Below, piece by piece: positions 48,678 through 61,000 of a stretch of 64,000 bases of DNA. The stretch spans positions 313,255,001 to 313,319,000 of the forward strand of contig CM038214.1 in NCBI GenBank assembly GCA_021442155.1, given 5' to 3'. The position numbers and the translations under genes were made by a program. The DNA is from Cymbidium sinense (Eukaryota > Streptophyta > Magnoliopsida > Asparagales > Orchidaceae). How positions within the stretch are numbered: position 1 is the stretch's first letter; every line of letters begins with the position of its first letter. Under the pieces are notes generated by a model, which did not search any database, had not been told where the DNA came from, and saw only the letters and a program-made list of their open reading frames with translations.

Positions 48678-49160
48678 AAGAATTGGCAGAACTTTGATGG
48701 TTGGAATATCATTGTCAACCAAGCTCAGTCTAGATCTGGTGGTGCAACGGACGTGGCAGTTATCATAAAAGTGGTCGGAGATCTGGAGGTGCTGGTGGAC
48801 ACGAAAGTGTTGGTCAGAGCAGTGGTGGTTTTGGATGCTAGAGGAGCGACGGAGGCTACATCTGTGGTGGTGGCCTAGGGAGAGATCAGGGATATGATGG
48901 TGGATCCTGCTACTCGAGAGGCTGGGGTGGTTTTGATGGGAACTGGAGAGATTAAAGAACGATTGATCCGATCAACTTCATATGGAATTGTGTCTTTATA
49001 GTAAAGATGGTTCTAATTATCTAGGGTTTTTAATTTGCTCTATGAGTTCTTATTTTTTACCTATGTCCTCACTAGCATCTTAGAAAACTTGGTGTGTTAC
49101 CTGGTTGATGAAATCAAAAAGAAGAAATGTTGAATCTAAATTTGTTCTCTGATAAAAAAA
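48678..49160 (+). pseudogene. Glycine-rich RNA-binding protein retrocopy (GRP copy 10)
   Basis: Starts at AAGAATTGGCAG. The glycine-rich tail is scattered over frames, with a stop in TTTGGATGCTAGAGGAGC. The C-terminal end (GGATCCTGCTACTCGAGAGG ... GGGAACTGGAGAGATTAA) is recognisable. 3' UTR and A-run are complete. Confidence 0.83.
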
Positions 49161-50131
49161 ACCAAAAACCCTAAACCCTAATCTAAAACTTGAACCCTAA
49201 ACCTAAAACCTAAACCCTAAACCCTAAACCATAAACCCTAAAACCCTAAACCCTAGATAATAAATGCTAAAACCTAAACCCTAAACCCTAAACCCTAACC
49301 CCAAACCCTAAACCATAAACCCTAAACCCTAAACTAACACTAAACCCTAAACCCTAAACCCTAAAAAGTAAAAAACCTAAACTTAAACTAAATATAACCT
49401 AAAAATAAAATAAATAAAAAACTAAAAACAAAATAAAACAATAAAATAACAAAACTAAAACTTAAACCTAAACTTAAACCTAAAAAGAAAAAAAATAAAA
49501 TAAATAAAAACTAAACTAAAATAAAATAAATAAAAATGAAAACCAAAGAATTAAAATAAAAAACCTAAATAAAATAAAAACGAAACCTAAAATAAAAACA
49601 AATAAACCTAAAATAAAATAAATAAAAACTAAATAAAAATGAAAATAAAAATAAACCTAAATAAAAATAAAAGGTAAGTTAAACTAAAATAAATAAAAAA
49701 ACTAAATAAACCTAAACCTACTAGTTTTCTTAACATAAAAAAACTAAAAATATGAAAAATAAAAAAATAAAAAAAAACCTTAACCCTAAACCCTAAAACT
49801 AACCCAAAACCCTAAACCTAGAATACTAAACCCTAAACCCTAAACCCAAAACCTTAAACCCTAAATCCTAAACACTAAACCCTAAACCCTAAACCCTAAA
49901 CACTAAACCTATAAACCTAAACCCTAAACCTTAAACCCTAAAAAATTGTAAACCCTAAACCCTAAACCATAAAATCATAAACCCTAAACCCCTAAACGAT
50001 AAATCCTAAACCCTAATCATAAACCCTAAACCCTAAACCCCAAACCCTAAACATAACCCTAAGTAACTATATAAATTAAAAATAAAACTAAACCCTAAAA
50101 CATAATATGCCTATAACTAAACCTAAACCCT
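49161..50131 (+). repeat. Telomere-like tract, shortened AT-rich monomer, telomere-like tract, spacer
   Basis: 49161-49370 is CCCTAAA-like. 49371-49735 is an AT-rich monomer only about 365 bases long, lacking its middle, with a variant marker near 49723. 49776-50050 is CCCTAAA-like. 50051-50131 is the unit spacer. Confidence 0.8.
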
Positions 50132-50615
50132 AAGAATAGGCTGAACCTTGACAACAGAAAAATCATCGTCAACCAGGTTCAGTCCATAACTGGTGGTGGA
50201 TGAGAAGGCCGTGGCGGTAGTTATCGCAATGGTGGTGAGGTGCTAGTGGATATGGAGGTGTTGGTCATAGCAATGGTGGATATGGAGGTGGGAGGAGCAA
50301 TGGAGGTTACAGCCATGGTGGTGGCGGAGGGAGAGATCGGGGATATGATGGTGGATCCCGCTACTCGAGTGGCCGGGGTGGTTCTGATGGGAACTAGAGA
50401 AATTGAAGAACGGTCGATCCGATATGCTGCTTATAGAAATATGTCTTTACAGCAGAGACAGTTCTAGTTATTTAGGGTTTTTGATTTTCTCTATGCATGC
50501 TCATTTTATATCTATGTCATCACTTGTGTCTTAGAAAACTTGGTGTGTGTTAGTTGGTTGATGAAATCAGAAAGAAGAAATGTTGAACTTGAATTTGTTC
50601 TCTATTAAAAAAAAA
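50132..50615 (+). pseudogene. Glycine-rich RNA-binding protein retrocopy (GRP copy 11)
   Basis: Starts at AAGAATAGG. IIVNQVQS is readable near the start (parental ITVNQAQS), then a glycine-rich stretch with GGYGGGRSNGGYSHGGGGGR in one frame. It ends with SRYSSGRGGSDGN and TAG at 50395-50397. Small indels break the frame before the glycine block. 3' UTR and A-run are complete to 50615. Confidence 0.84.
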
Positions 50616-50670
50616 CCAAAAAATCTAAACTCTAAACTAAAACCTGAACCTTAAACCAAAAACCTAAACC
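50616..50670 (+). repeat. Short telomere-like tract ending in a marker-like sequence
   Basis: A short CTAAA-type tract. Its end, AAACCTAAACCTGACAGTTT, continuing into the next feature, resembles the monomer-end marker (CCTGCCAGTTTACTT). A whole monomer may have been deleted here when or after the L1 fragment arrived. Confidence 0.55.
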
Positions 50671-51800
50671 TGACAGTTTGCTAGAGCCTTTTGCTATGCT
50701 GGCTGAATCTTTGTTGATCCTTTTGGATTGGACTTTTTTGTTTCTGGTGGTAGGTGGCTTCCTTTGGCCCCCTTTTGTGTGGTTACTTTATCTTCTAGTG
50801 AATTGCACTAGCTGCCACTTTTGTTTCCTTCAGTTGATGGCTATATTTCTGAGCTATTTAGTCATTTGTGGTTACTCATCCTGGTTTGGTTTGGTTGCTG
50901 CTTGTTGTTGGGACTTTGGCTTGGGGGCTCCTATCTTTGTTTTCTTAGTTGTTTCTCTATAAATTGGCATTGGTCTAGTCCTTGCTGATGGCTGGTTCTA
51001 GTTTTCCCTAGTTTGGAGCTTGGATGGGTATTTGGTTAATGGCTGTTGTTGGTATTCTGACTTTCTTCTAGCCTCTCTCTAGGTTATTGTGATTAGTTCA
51101 TTGGGGTTTTTGTTTAGTGGTTTGGCTGCTAGCTAGTTGCTAGCCAATTTCTCTTTATTTAATGGTAATGGATCTGGAACTATATGGACTACTGGCCTTG
51201 GATGTTTGCTTTTATCTGGTATGCTGGCTATGATGGCTTTGATGTTACTCACCTCTCCTCTCTAGTTGGTAGCATTACATATGATCAGAATCTCACTTCT
51301 ATGAAGTTTGGATGCTCATATGTATTGTTGCCCTTTGAGATTATCCTAACTGAGCTAGAGCCTTCTCTTTCTCAGCTCTCTCTCCTTTTCCTCTCTTTAT
51401 CCTTATTCTTTTTAGCTATGACTTTCGCCTTTTTAGTGTTTTGTAGATTTCTTTTACAGGTTGAAACTTTACAGAGGGAATGGTCGTTACTCTCGCCAGT
51501 TGTTGTTTCCTGGATCTTGCTTATCTTGCTTTCTCAAAGGAATCATGAACTGCTGGTGACTCATCCTTTTCCAACTTTTAGGATTTATTTTTGTTCTAAT
51601 TTGTGTCCTTTTCTCTTATGCTTTTTAGGTGCTGTATTTGCTCTTTATTTTCTCCTCTTTCTCCAATGTACTTAGATATAGTTTTATCTCTTAAGGTTCC
51701 TTGTATCTCTGAGAGTAGTAGAATTTTAGAGCTTTGCCCCTTTTAAGGACATTGTATCTTTTCCTTTCATTGTAATAAAATTCTAACTTTTGCCAAAAAA
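50671..51800 (+). mobile_element. L1 3' fragment with A-tail
   Basis: T/G-rich L1 3' sequence. It holds the family segment GAAGTTTGGATGCTCATATG near 51304 and the end order CTCTTAAGG, GAGAGTAGTAG, TTTTAAGGAC, GTAATAAAATTC, then an A-run at 51794-51800. The tail passes straight into CCCTTAAACCCTAAA. Open frames of up to 163 codons are hydrophobic and unrelated to LINE proteins; I do not call them. Confidence 0.78.
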
Positions 51801-52180
51801 ACCCTTAAACCCTAAACCCTAAACCCTAAACAACCCTAAACCCTAAAACCCTAAAACCCTAAACCAAAAACCCTAAACCCAAACTCTAAACCCAAAACCC
51901 TAAACCCTAAACCCTAAAACCCTAAAGCTTAAACCCTAAACTAACCATAAACCCTAACCTTAAACCCTAAACCCTAAAAGTATAAAACCTAAAATCCTAA
52001 ACCCTAAACTCTAAACCCTAAACCCTAAACTCTAACCCTAAATCCAAAACCCTAAACCCTAAAACCTAAACCTTAAACCCTAAACTCCAAACCCTTAAAT
52101 TAAACCTAAAGTAACTAAATAAATGAAAAAATAAAACTAAACCTTAAAACCAAATAAACATAAACCTAAAATTAAACCCT
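51801..52180 (+). repeat. Telomere-like tract and unit spacer
   Basis: 51801-52100 is CCCTAAA-like with runs of four to five good units. 52101-52180 is the unit spacer. Confidence 0.82.
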
Positions 52181-52654
52181 AAGAATGGGTAGAACCTTGA
52201 TGGTAGGAACGTCATCATCAACCGTGCTGCCTAGATCCGGCAAGGAAGGCGAGGTGCCATCATAGGTGGTGGGAGATCTAGAGGTGCTGGTGGATATGGA
52301 GGTGGTGGTCAGAGCAATGGAGGTTATGGAGGCTAGAGTGCGACAAAAGTTACAACCATGGTGGTGGCAGAGGGAGAGATCGGGGATATGATGGTGGATC
52401 CCGCTACTCAAGAGGTCGAAGTGGTTCTGATGGGAAGTAGAGAAACTGAAGAACAGCCGATCGAATCTACTACCTACAAAACTCTATCTTTACAGTAGAG
52501 ACGGTTCTAGTTATCTAGGGTTTTTGATTTGCTTTATGCGTGCTCATTTTTTATCTATGTCATCGCATGTGTCTTAGAAAACTTGGGGTGCTACTTGGTT
52601 GATGAAATCAAAAAGAAGGAATGTTGAATCTAAATTTGTTCTCTATTAAAAAAA
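52181..52654 (+). pseudogene. Glycine-rich RNA-binding protein retrocopy (GRP copy 12)
   Basis: Starts at AAGAATGGG. The tail shows GGYGGGGQSNGGYGG, then a stop in GGAGGCTAGAGTG, then RDRGYDGGSRYSRGRSGSDG, ending at TAG. Shared ACAAAAGTTACAACCATGG-type changes link it with the copies at 54823 and 57605. 3' UTR and A-run are complete. Reverse-strand frames are shadows. Confidence 0.84.
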
Positions 52655-53703
52655 TACCAAAAACCCTAAACTCTAAAATAAAACTTGAACCCTGAACCTA
52701 AACCTAACAACCACTAAACCTAAAACTAAACTCTAAACCCTAATCACAAAACAAAACCTAAAACTAAACCCACAAATAATAAACCCCAAACCCTCAAACC
52801 CCAAATCCAAAATCCTAAAAACTTTAAAACCTAAACTTAAACTAAATAAAACCAAATAAATAAATAAATAAAAAACCTAAACCTAAATAAAATAAAAAAA
52901 TAAAATAAAATAAAAACCTAAACTAAAACCTAAATGTAAATCGAAAAAACTATAAAATAAATTAACAAAAATAAACTAAACTAAAATAAATAAAAACCTA
53001 AACTAAACTAAAAATTAAAATAAACCTAAGAATAAAAAACCAAAATAATATAAAACTAAACATAAAAAAAATTAAATTAAACCTAAAAGAAAAAAAATAA
53101 AAACATAAACTTAAAAAATAAACCTTGAAATAGAACTTAAACCCTAAATTAAAAAAAAAATAAAACTAAAACTAAAAATAAAATAAGCAAAATAAAATAA
53201 AGCTAAACCAGAACTAAAATGAATAAAACCTAAACCTAAACTTAAACTTACACTAAATAAAATAAAATAATCTAAAAAATAAACCTAAACTATAAAATAA
53301 AATAAAATAAAACCTAAACTTAAAATAAAAAAAACCTAAAATAAAAAAATAAACTAAACTAAATAAAAAAAAATAAACCTAAATAAAAATAAAAAATAAA
53401 AAAACTAAAATAAATTAAAAATAAACTAAATAAACATAAACCTACTAGTTTATTTGATTTTTTAAAAAAAACAATAAACACTAAAACCTAAACCCTAAAC
53501 CATAAACCTTAAACCCTAAACCCTAAACCCAAAACCTTAAACCCTAAAAAGCTCTAAACACTAAACCCTAACCCTAAACCCTAAACCCCAAACCTTAATC
53601 CTAAACCCTAAACCCTAAGCTCCAAGCCCTAAACCTAAACATAAAGTAACTAAATAAATTAAAAAATGAACCTAAACTTTAAAACCTAATAAACCTAAAC
53701 CTT
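52655..53703 (+). repeat. Telomere-like tract, AT-rich monomer, telomere-like tract, spacer
   Basis: 52655-52828 is CCCTAAA-like. 52829-53460 is a shortened AT-rich monomer with the GTTTATTTGATTT marker variant near 53448. 53466-53636 is CCCTAAA-like. 53637-53703 is the unit spacer. Confidence 0.82.
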
Positions 53704-54714
53704 AAGAATGGTATTTCCTTGTTATGGAGGTAGTGATTATTTCTGGTTGGCAGTGTTGAGCATTGGTTACCCTCTAGTTTTGGTGGTTCTCTCCTCTTAT
53801 TGGTCACCTGCTGTGTTGGTTTTAGGATGGCCTGGTGATTGGCAGTCTTCAGAGCTTGCTTGTTTGCCTTTTCCCTAGACTCTTTTTTGTGAGGGTTTAT
53901 TGGCTAGTGGTTGCTTAATGGCTGTGTTTGTTTCCTGCCTTTTGCTTTCAGTTTTGGCTATCTAGTATCATGATTATTGGTAGAGCCTAACCATGGGCCT
54001 TGTTCCTTTGTGGGCTGAGTTACTCTCTTTGGAGTTGATTCCAGCCATATAGTTTTCGTTCTCCTTTTTTGGTTATTTTTTTGAAGTTTTTTTCTGATGT
54101 TTTCCTGTTTGGTTGGCCATTGGCTTGTCATTTTTTTGTGTTATGGGATGAACCTGTATGTGTATTTGGCTATTCTTGGCTAGTGGTTGTTTGGTTTGAT
54201 CAAGGTAAGTTGGCTATGATGGCTAGGATGTTTCCCCAATTATCCGTTTGGCTGGTAGCACCATACGTGATTATAACCCTTCTTTTGAAGTTTGGATGCT
54301 CACATATCCTATTGCTCCTTGAGATAAATGTGACTGAGCCTGAGCCTTATCTAAGATTTTTATCATTTTATTCCTTTTATGTACTTAGCTTGTCCTTATT
54401 TCTAGATGCTTATCACTATGTTAAGTTCTTTACAGGTTTGTGGCAGGTTTTAGGACTATAGGTGGTTTGTGCATCTCTTAGAAGATTTTGGGATATAGAT
54501 GGCTTTGGCTACCCTTCTTGGAATTTTGTGTTGTTTCTTTCTTAGTTTTTCTCTTTTCTTTCTTTTTCTTTGGTTTTCTTGTAATAGGTAGGGGATTTAT
54601 CTCTTTAGGCTAATTGTAGATCTTTGACCAGTAGTTTATGGATTTATCCTCTTTAAGGACCATGTAAACCTTCCTTTTTGGCAATAAAATTCTCCCAATT
54701 TTGATTTAAAAAAA
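53704..54714 (+). mobile_element. L1 3' fragment with A-tail, higher-order unit copy 1
   Basis: T/G-rich L1 3' sequence that starts right after AAGAATGG, the first bases of a GRP retrocopy, and ends with CTTTTTGGCAATAAAATTC and an A-run at 54708-54714. A spacer and a full GRP copy follow. The sisters at 56530 and 61223 have the same two ends. The 130-codon open frame inside is not conserved at protein level among the three. Confidence 0.8.
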
Positions 54715-54822
54715 CCCTAAAACCTAAACCTTAAACCCTAAACTCCAAACCGTAAATTAAACCTAAAGTAACTAAATAAATTAAAAAATAAAGCTAAACC
54801 TTAAAACCTAAAATTAAACCCT
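54715..54822 (+). repeat. Short telomere-like tract and spacer between L1 tail and GRP copy
   Basis: About 45 bases of CCCTAAA-like repeat, then the TAAAGTAACTAAATAAATT spacer. The same sequence precedes the L1 fragment, so the L1 is flanked on both sides by spacer copies. Confidence 0.8.
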
Positions 54823-55300
54823 AAGAATGGGCAGAACCTTGACGGTAGGAACATCATCATCAACCAGGCTCAGCGTAGATCTTGCAGTGAAGGCGAAGGC
54901 AGAGGAGGCTGTTATCATAGTGGTGGTGGGAGATCTGGAGGTGTTGGTGGATATGGAGGTGGTGGTCAGAGCAATGGAGGTTATGGAGGCTGGAGGTGCG
55001 ACAAAAGTTACAGCCATGGTGGTGGCGGAGGGAGAGATTGGCGATATGATGGTTGATCCCACTACTCAAGAGTTCGGAGTGGTTATGATGGGAAGTAGAA
55101 ACGAAGAAACGGCGATCCGATCTGCTAAACTCTATCTTCTGAGTAGAGGACTAGTTATCTAGGGTTTTGGATTTGTTCTATGCGTGCTCATTTTTTATCT
55201 ACGGCGTTGCTTGTGTCTTAAAAAACTTGGGTTGTTAATTAGTTGATGAAATCAAAAAGAAGGAATGTTGAATCTAAATTTGTTCTCAATTAAAAAAAAA
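54823..55300 (+). pseudogene. Glycine-rich RNA-binding protein retrocopy (GRP copy 13)
   Basis: Starts at AAGAATGGGCAG. The glycine-rich tail is readable in pieces (GGYGGGGQSNGGYGGWRC, SHGGGGGRDWRYDG). The C-terminal end is frameshifted, and the 3' UTR start is shortened by small deletions. A-run to 55300. It belongs to higher-order unit copy 1. Confidence 0.84.
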
Positions 55301-56529
55301 CTAAAAACCCTAAACTCTAAATTAAAACTTGAATCTCGAACCCTAAACCCTAACACTAAACCATAAAACCCTAAACCCTAATCCCTAAATCCTAAAACCT
55401 ACAGCCCTAAACCCTAAACAATAAATCCAAACCCTCAAACCCCAAACCCTAAACCCTAAAAACTTAAAAACCTATACTTAAACTAAATAAAACCAAATAA
55501 ATAAATAACCTAAACCAAAATAAAATAAAAAAAATAAAATAAAATAAAAACCTACTAAAACCTAAATGTAAACCTAAAAAAAGTATAAAAAAACTAATAA
55601 AAATAAACTAAAATAAAATAAATAAAAACCTAAATGAAACTAAAAATAAAAATAAACCTAAGAATAAAAAACCTAAATAATATAAAACTAAACATAAAAT
55701 AAAAATAAATTAAACCTAAAATAAAAAAATAAAAACCTTAATTTAAAAAATAAACCTTGAAATAAAACCTAAACCCTAAATGAAAAAAAACAAAATTAAA
55801 ACTAAAAATAAAATAAACCTAAACCTGAACTAAAATAAATAAAACCTAAACCTAAACCTAAGCATAAACTAAATAAAATAAAATAATCTAAAAATAAATC
55901 TAAACCTAAACTAAAAAATAAAACCAAAAAATAAACCTAAAATAAAAACCTAAAACCTAAACCTAAAAAAATAAAATAAAAACCTAAACCTAAACTTGAA
56001 AATAAAAAATGAAACCTAAACCAAAAAAACAAAACAAAAATATAACTAAACTAAAAATTAAACCTAAACCTAAAAAATAAACTAAAATAAAAAACCTAAT
56101 CTAAAATAAAGAAACCTAAAATAAATAATCTAAACTAAATAAAAATTAAAATAAACCTAAATAAAAATAAAAAATAAAATAATCTAAAATAAATTAAAAA
56201 TAAACTAAATAAACCTAAACTTACCGGTTTATTTGATTTTTTTTTTTTTAAAATCATAAACACTTAAACTTAAACCCTAAACCCTAACCCCTAAATCGTA
56301 AACCCTAAACCAAAAACCTTAAACCCTAAAAAACTCTAAACCCTAAACCCTACCCCTAAACCCTAAAATCTTAAAGCATAAACATTAAAACCCTAAACCC
56401 TAAACCCTAAACCCCAAACCTTAATCATAAACCCTAAACCCTAAGCTCCAAGCCATAAACCTAAACCTAAAGTATCTAAATAAATTAAAAAATGAACCTA
56501 AACCCTAATACCTTATAAACCTAAACCTT
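55301..56529 (+). repeat. Telomere-like tract, AT-rich monomer, telomere-like tract, spacer
   Basis: 55301-55463 is CCCTAAA-like. 55464-56240 is an AT-rich monomer with the GTTTATTTGATTT marker variant near 56227, followed by a T-run. 56251-56460 is CCCTAAA-like. 56461-56529 is the unit spacer. Confidence 0.83.
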
Positions 56530-57510
56530 AAGAATGGTATCTCCTTCTTTTGGAGGTTGTGATTATTTCTGGTTGGTACTATTGAGCTTTGGTTGCCCAC
56601 TAGTTTTGGTGGCTCTCTCCTCTTGTTGGTCTAGTGCTGTGTTGGTTTTAGGATGGCCTGGTGATTGGCAGTCTTCAGAGCTTGCTTGTTTTCCATTTTC
56701 CCTAGCCTCTTTTTGTCCTTATGATGGTTTATTGGCTGGTTGTGGCTTAATGGTTGTGTTTGTTTCCCGCCTTTTGCTTTCAGTTTTGGCTATCTGGCAT
56801 CATGATTATTGGTTGAGCCTGGCCATGCGCTTTGTTCCTTCGTGGGCTGAGTCACTCTCTTTGGACTTGATTCTTGCCATATAGTTTTTGTTCTCCTTTT
56901 TTGGTTATTTTTTTGAAGTTTTTTTCTGATGTTTTCCTGTTGGTTGGTTGGCAATTGGCTTGTCATTTTTTGTGTTATGGGATGAACCTGTATGTGTATT
57001 TGGCTATTATTGGCTAGTGGTTGTTTGGTTTGATCAAGGTAAGTTGGCTATGATGGCTAGGATGTTTCCCCTATTATCCGGTTTGGTAACCATATGTGAT
57101 TGTAACCCTTCTTTTGATGTTTGGATGCTCACATATCCTATTGAGATTAATCTGGAGGGAGCCTTATCTAAGATTTTATCATTTTGTTCCTTTATGTAGC
57201 TTGTCCTTATTTCTAGATGCTTATCACTATGTTAAGTTCTTTGCGGTGGTTTTAGAGTTAGTTTGTGCATCTCTTAGAAGATTTAGGGATATAGACGGCT
57301 TTGGCTACCCTTCTTGGAATTTTGTGTTGTTTCTTTCTTAGTTTTTCTCTTTTCTTTCTTTTTCTTTGGTTTTCTTGTAATAGGTAGGGGATTTATCTCT
57401 TTAGGCTAATTGTAGATCTTTGACCAGTAGTTTACAGATTTATCCCCTTTAAGGACCATGTAACCCTTCCTTTTTGGCAATAAAATTCTCCCACTTTTGA
57501 TTTAAAAAAA
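56530..57510 (+). mobile_element. L1 3' fragment with A-tail, higher-order unit copy 2
   Basis: Close sister of 53704-54714, with the same 5' junction (AAGAATGGTATCTCC) and the same tail (GGCAATAAAATTCTCCC, A-run to 57510). Private small deletions lie near 57080-57260. Its frames are not conserved. Confidence 0.8.
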
Positions 57511-57604
57511 CCCTAAAACCTAAACCTTAAACCCTAAACTCCAAACCCTTAAATTAAACCTAAAGTAACTAAATAAATTAAAAAATTACCCTAAAATTAA
57601 CCCT
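57511..57604 (+). repeat. Short telomere-like tract and spacer
   Basis: CCCTAAA-like bases and the TAAAGTAACTAAATAAATT spacer, slightly shorter than the equivalent at 54715. Confidence 0.8.
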
Positions 57605-58060
57605 AAGAATGGGCAGAACCTTGACGGTAGGAACATCATCGTCACAATCAACTAGATCAGATGAAGGCGGCGAGGAGGCTCATAGTGGTGGTGGGAGATC
57701 TGGAGGTGTTGGTGGATATGGAGGTGGTGGTCAATGGAGGTTATGGAGGTGGAGGTGCGACAAAGTTTGACCATGGTGGTGGTAGAGGGAGAGATGGGAT
57801 ATGATGGTGGATCCCACTACTTAAGAGGTGAGTGGTTCGATGGGAAGTAAGCGAAGAATGAAGAACTGATCGATCACTACTGAACTCTATCTTTATAGTA
57901 TAGACAGTTCTAGTTATCTAGGGTTTTGGATTTGCTCTATGCATGCTCATTTTTTATCGATGGCGTCGCTTGTGTCTTAGAAAACTTGGGGTGTTACTTG
58001 GTTGATGAAATCAAAAAGAAGGAATGTTGAATCTAAATTTGTTCTCTATTAAAAAAAAAA
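57605..58060 (+). pseudogene. Glycine-rich RNA-binding protein retrocopy (GRP copy 14)
   Basis: Starts at AAGAATGGGCAG. Many small deletions in the first half; GGYGGGG and a GGSHYLRGEW-like end are still visible. 3' UTR and A-run (to 58060) are well kept. It belongs to higher-order unit copy 2. Confidence 0.82.
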
Positions 58061-61000
58061 CCAAAAACCCTAAATGCTAAATTAAAACCTGAACCCTAAA
58101 CCCTAAACCCCTAACACTAAACCCTAAAACCCTAAACTCTAAACCCTAAACCTTAATCCCTAAACCCTAAAACCTACAGCCTTAAACCCTAAACAATAAA
58201 CACCAAACCCTCAAACCCCAAACCCTAAACCCTAAAAACTTAAAAACCTAAACTTAAACTAAATATAACCAAATAAATAAATAACATAAACCTAAATAAA
58301 ATAAAATAATAAAATAAAATAAAAACCTAAACTGAAACCTAAATGTAAACCTAAAAAAAGTATAAAATAAACTAATAAAAATAAACTAAAATAAAATAAA
58401 TAAAAACCTAACAACAACAACAACAACAACAACAACAAGCCTTAATCCCACTAGGTGGGGTCGGCTACATGAATCCTTCGTCTCCATTGTCCTATTATGT
58501 GTCAAATTTTCATTTAATTCAAGTATACTAAGATCATTTTTTATACATCTTAACCAAGTCTTTTTAGGTCTACCTCTACCTTTCTTAACATAAGGCAAAT
58601 CTAATGCATCTACTCTCTTAATGGTCATCGATGCTATGTGTGGAAACCATCTAAAACTCTCAGTAATCTTATCTACCATACTCCAACTTTTCCTGAACAT
58701 ACTCATTTTGCATTCTATCTCTAAGGGTAAAGCCACATCCACTGAGCATCCTCATCTGTAACACTTAACTTAGTCGTATGTTTCTCTTTTATTGGCCAAC
58801 ATTCTGTACCATAAGTCATAGCAGGTCTTACCACCATCTTATAAAATCTTCCCTTAAGTTTAAGTGGAACTTTTCTATCACATAATAGGCCAGATGCATT
58901 CCTCCACTACAACCATCCAACTTGAATTCTACTAATAGCATCTCCATCTAATTCACCATCATTTTGAACAATAGAGCCTAAATATCTAAATCGCTCACTC
59001 TTATTAATGACTTGATCACCTAAAGTCACAACACTACCACTAAAACTTCTACTATTAAAATTACACTCCATATATTCAGTTTTAGATCTGCTTAAATGAA
59101 AACCTTTAGACTCTAAAGTTGACCTCCATAATTCAAGTTTCTGTTGGACTCCCTCTCTAGTCTTATCAATAAGAAGAATGTCATTAGTAAAAAGCATACA
59201 CCAAGGTACATCATCTTGTAAATGCCTTAAGAACATCCATAACTAAAGTAAAAGATAAAGGGCTTAATGTTGATCCTGTAATCCAACTGAAATAGAAAAT
59301 AGTTTGTCAATCCTCCTTGTAAACACAACTCTAGTATACATATCCTTAATGACTTGAATATATATTAACTTCCTTTTTAGAACTCTCCAAAGAACATCTC
59401 TTGAGACTTTATCATAAGCTTTCTCTAAATCAATAAATATCATATGTAGATCCTTTTCATTTTCTATATGCTTCTCCATCAAACCTCTTAACAAATGTAT
59501 AGCATCCATTGTAGATCTACCTGGCATGAAACCAAGTGAGAAACTTCTATATCGATCGCTATGCTCAATTACTCTCTCCCATAATTTTAATGTATGACAC
59601 ATTAACTTAATTCCTCTATAATTTGCACTCTTGTGCATCACCTTTATTCTTAAATATAGGAACCAACAAACTCTTTCTCCACTCATCGGCATCTTTTTAG
59701 TCTTTAAAATAACATTAAAAGATTTGTAAGCCAAGAAATTCCTTGATCTCCTAAACATTTCCACACATTGGAATATTATCCGGTCTCTTGCTTTTCCATA
59801 TTTCATTTTCTTTAAAGCTTCACTAACTTCAGATTTGCTAATACAACGATAAAAATGAAATTTTCTATTTTTTTGTTTAGGGTATTAAAATTGCTAAAAT
59901 CAAAGATCCTTCATTGAAAAGTTTATTAAAATACCTCATCCACCTATTTTCAATATCTTATTCTAAGAAAAGCACTTTATTATTTTCATCGTTAATACTC
60001 CTCACTTGAACTATGTCTTTACTTCTCCTATCTCTTTGGTTAGCTAACTTATACATACATCTTTCACCTTCTTTGGTATCTAATCTATTGTATAAATCAC
60101 TAAAAGCTAAAATTTTTTATCATATATTGCTTTCTTGGAATCTCTACAAACCATTTTATATCTTTCCCAATTCTCAGTTTTACATCTAAACCAAGTTTTA
60201 TAACAATGCTTCTTATCTTTTCTTGCACACTCTGACTCCACCACCAACTATTCTTATTAAAAGAAGCTTTTCCTTTTGGTTCGCCAAGCACATCTTTAGC
60301 AACTTGTTTAATAGCACTTAATAAAAACCTAAACTAAACTAAAAATTAAAATAAACATAAGAATAAAAAACCTAAATAATACAAAACTAAACATAAAATT
60401 AAAATAAATTAAACCTAAAATAAAGAAATAATAACCTTAATTTAAAAAATAATCCTTGAAATAAAACCTAAACCCTAAATGAAAAAAAAAACAAAATTAA
60501 AACTAAAAATAAAATAAATAAAATAAAATAAACCTAAACCTGAACTAAAATAAATAAAACCTAAACCTAAACCTGAACTTAAACTAAATAAAATAAAATA
60601 ATCTAAAAATAAACCTAAACCTAAACTAAAAAATAAAACCAAAAAATAAACCTAAAATAAAAACCTAAAACCTTAACCTAAAAAAATAAAATAAAAACCT
60701 AAACCTAAACAAAAAAAAAAACCTAACCAAAAAAAATAAAATAAAAATAAAACTACACTAAAATTAAACCTAAACCTAAACATAAAAAATAAACTAAAAT
60801 AAAAAACCTAAACTAAGATAAAGAAACCTAAAATAAATAATCTAAACTAAATAAAAATAAAAATAAACCTAAATAAAAATAAAAAATAAAATAAACTAAA
60901 TTAAATTTAAAATAAACTAAATAAACCTAAACCTACAGGTTTATTTGATTTTTTTTTTAAAAAACCATAAACACTAAAATTTAAACCCTAAACCTTAACC

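Noticed and set aside
54814..55069. Reverse-strand frames rich in Ser, Thr and His across GRP copies
   Set aside because: They are the antisense of glycine-rich codons and appear in several copies (6280-6504, 34670-34855, 52172-52411) only because GGN repeats lack stops on the other strand.
58386..58742. Apparent run of valines at the end of a reverse-strand frame
   Set aside because: It comes from reading the (TTG)n tail of RTE copy 3 through into flanking repeat; it is not part of the RTE protein.
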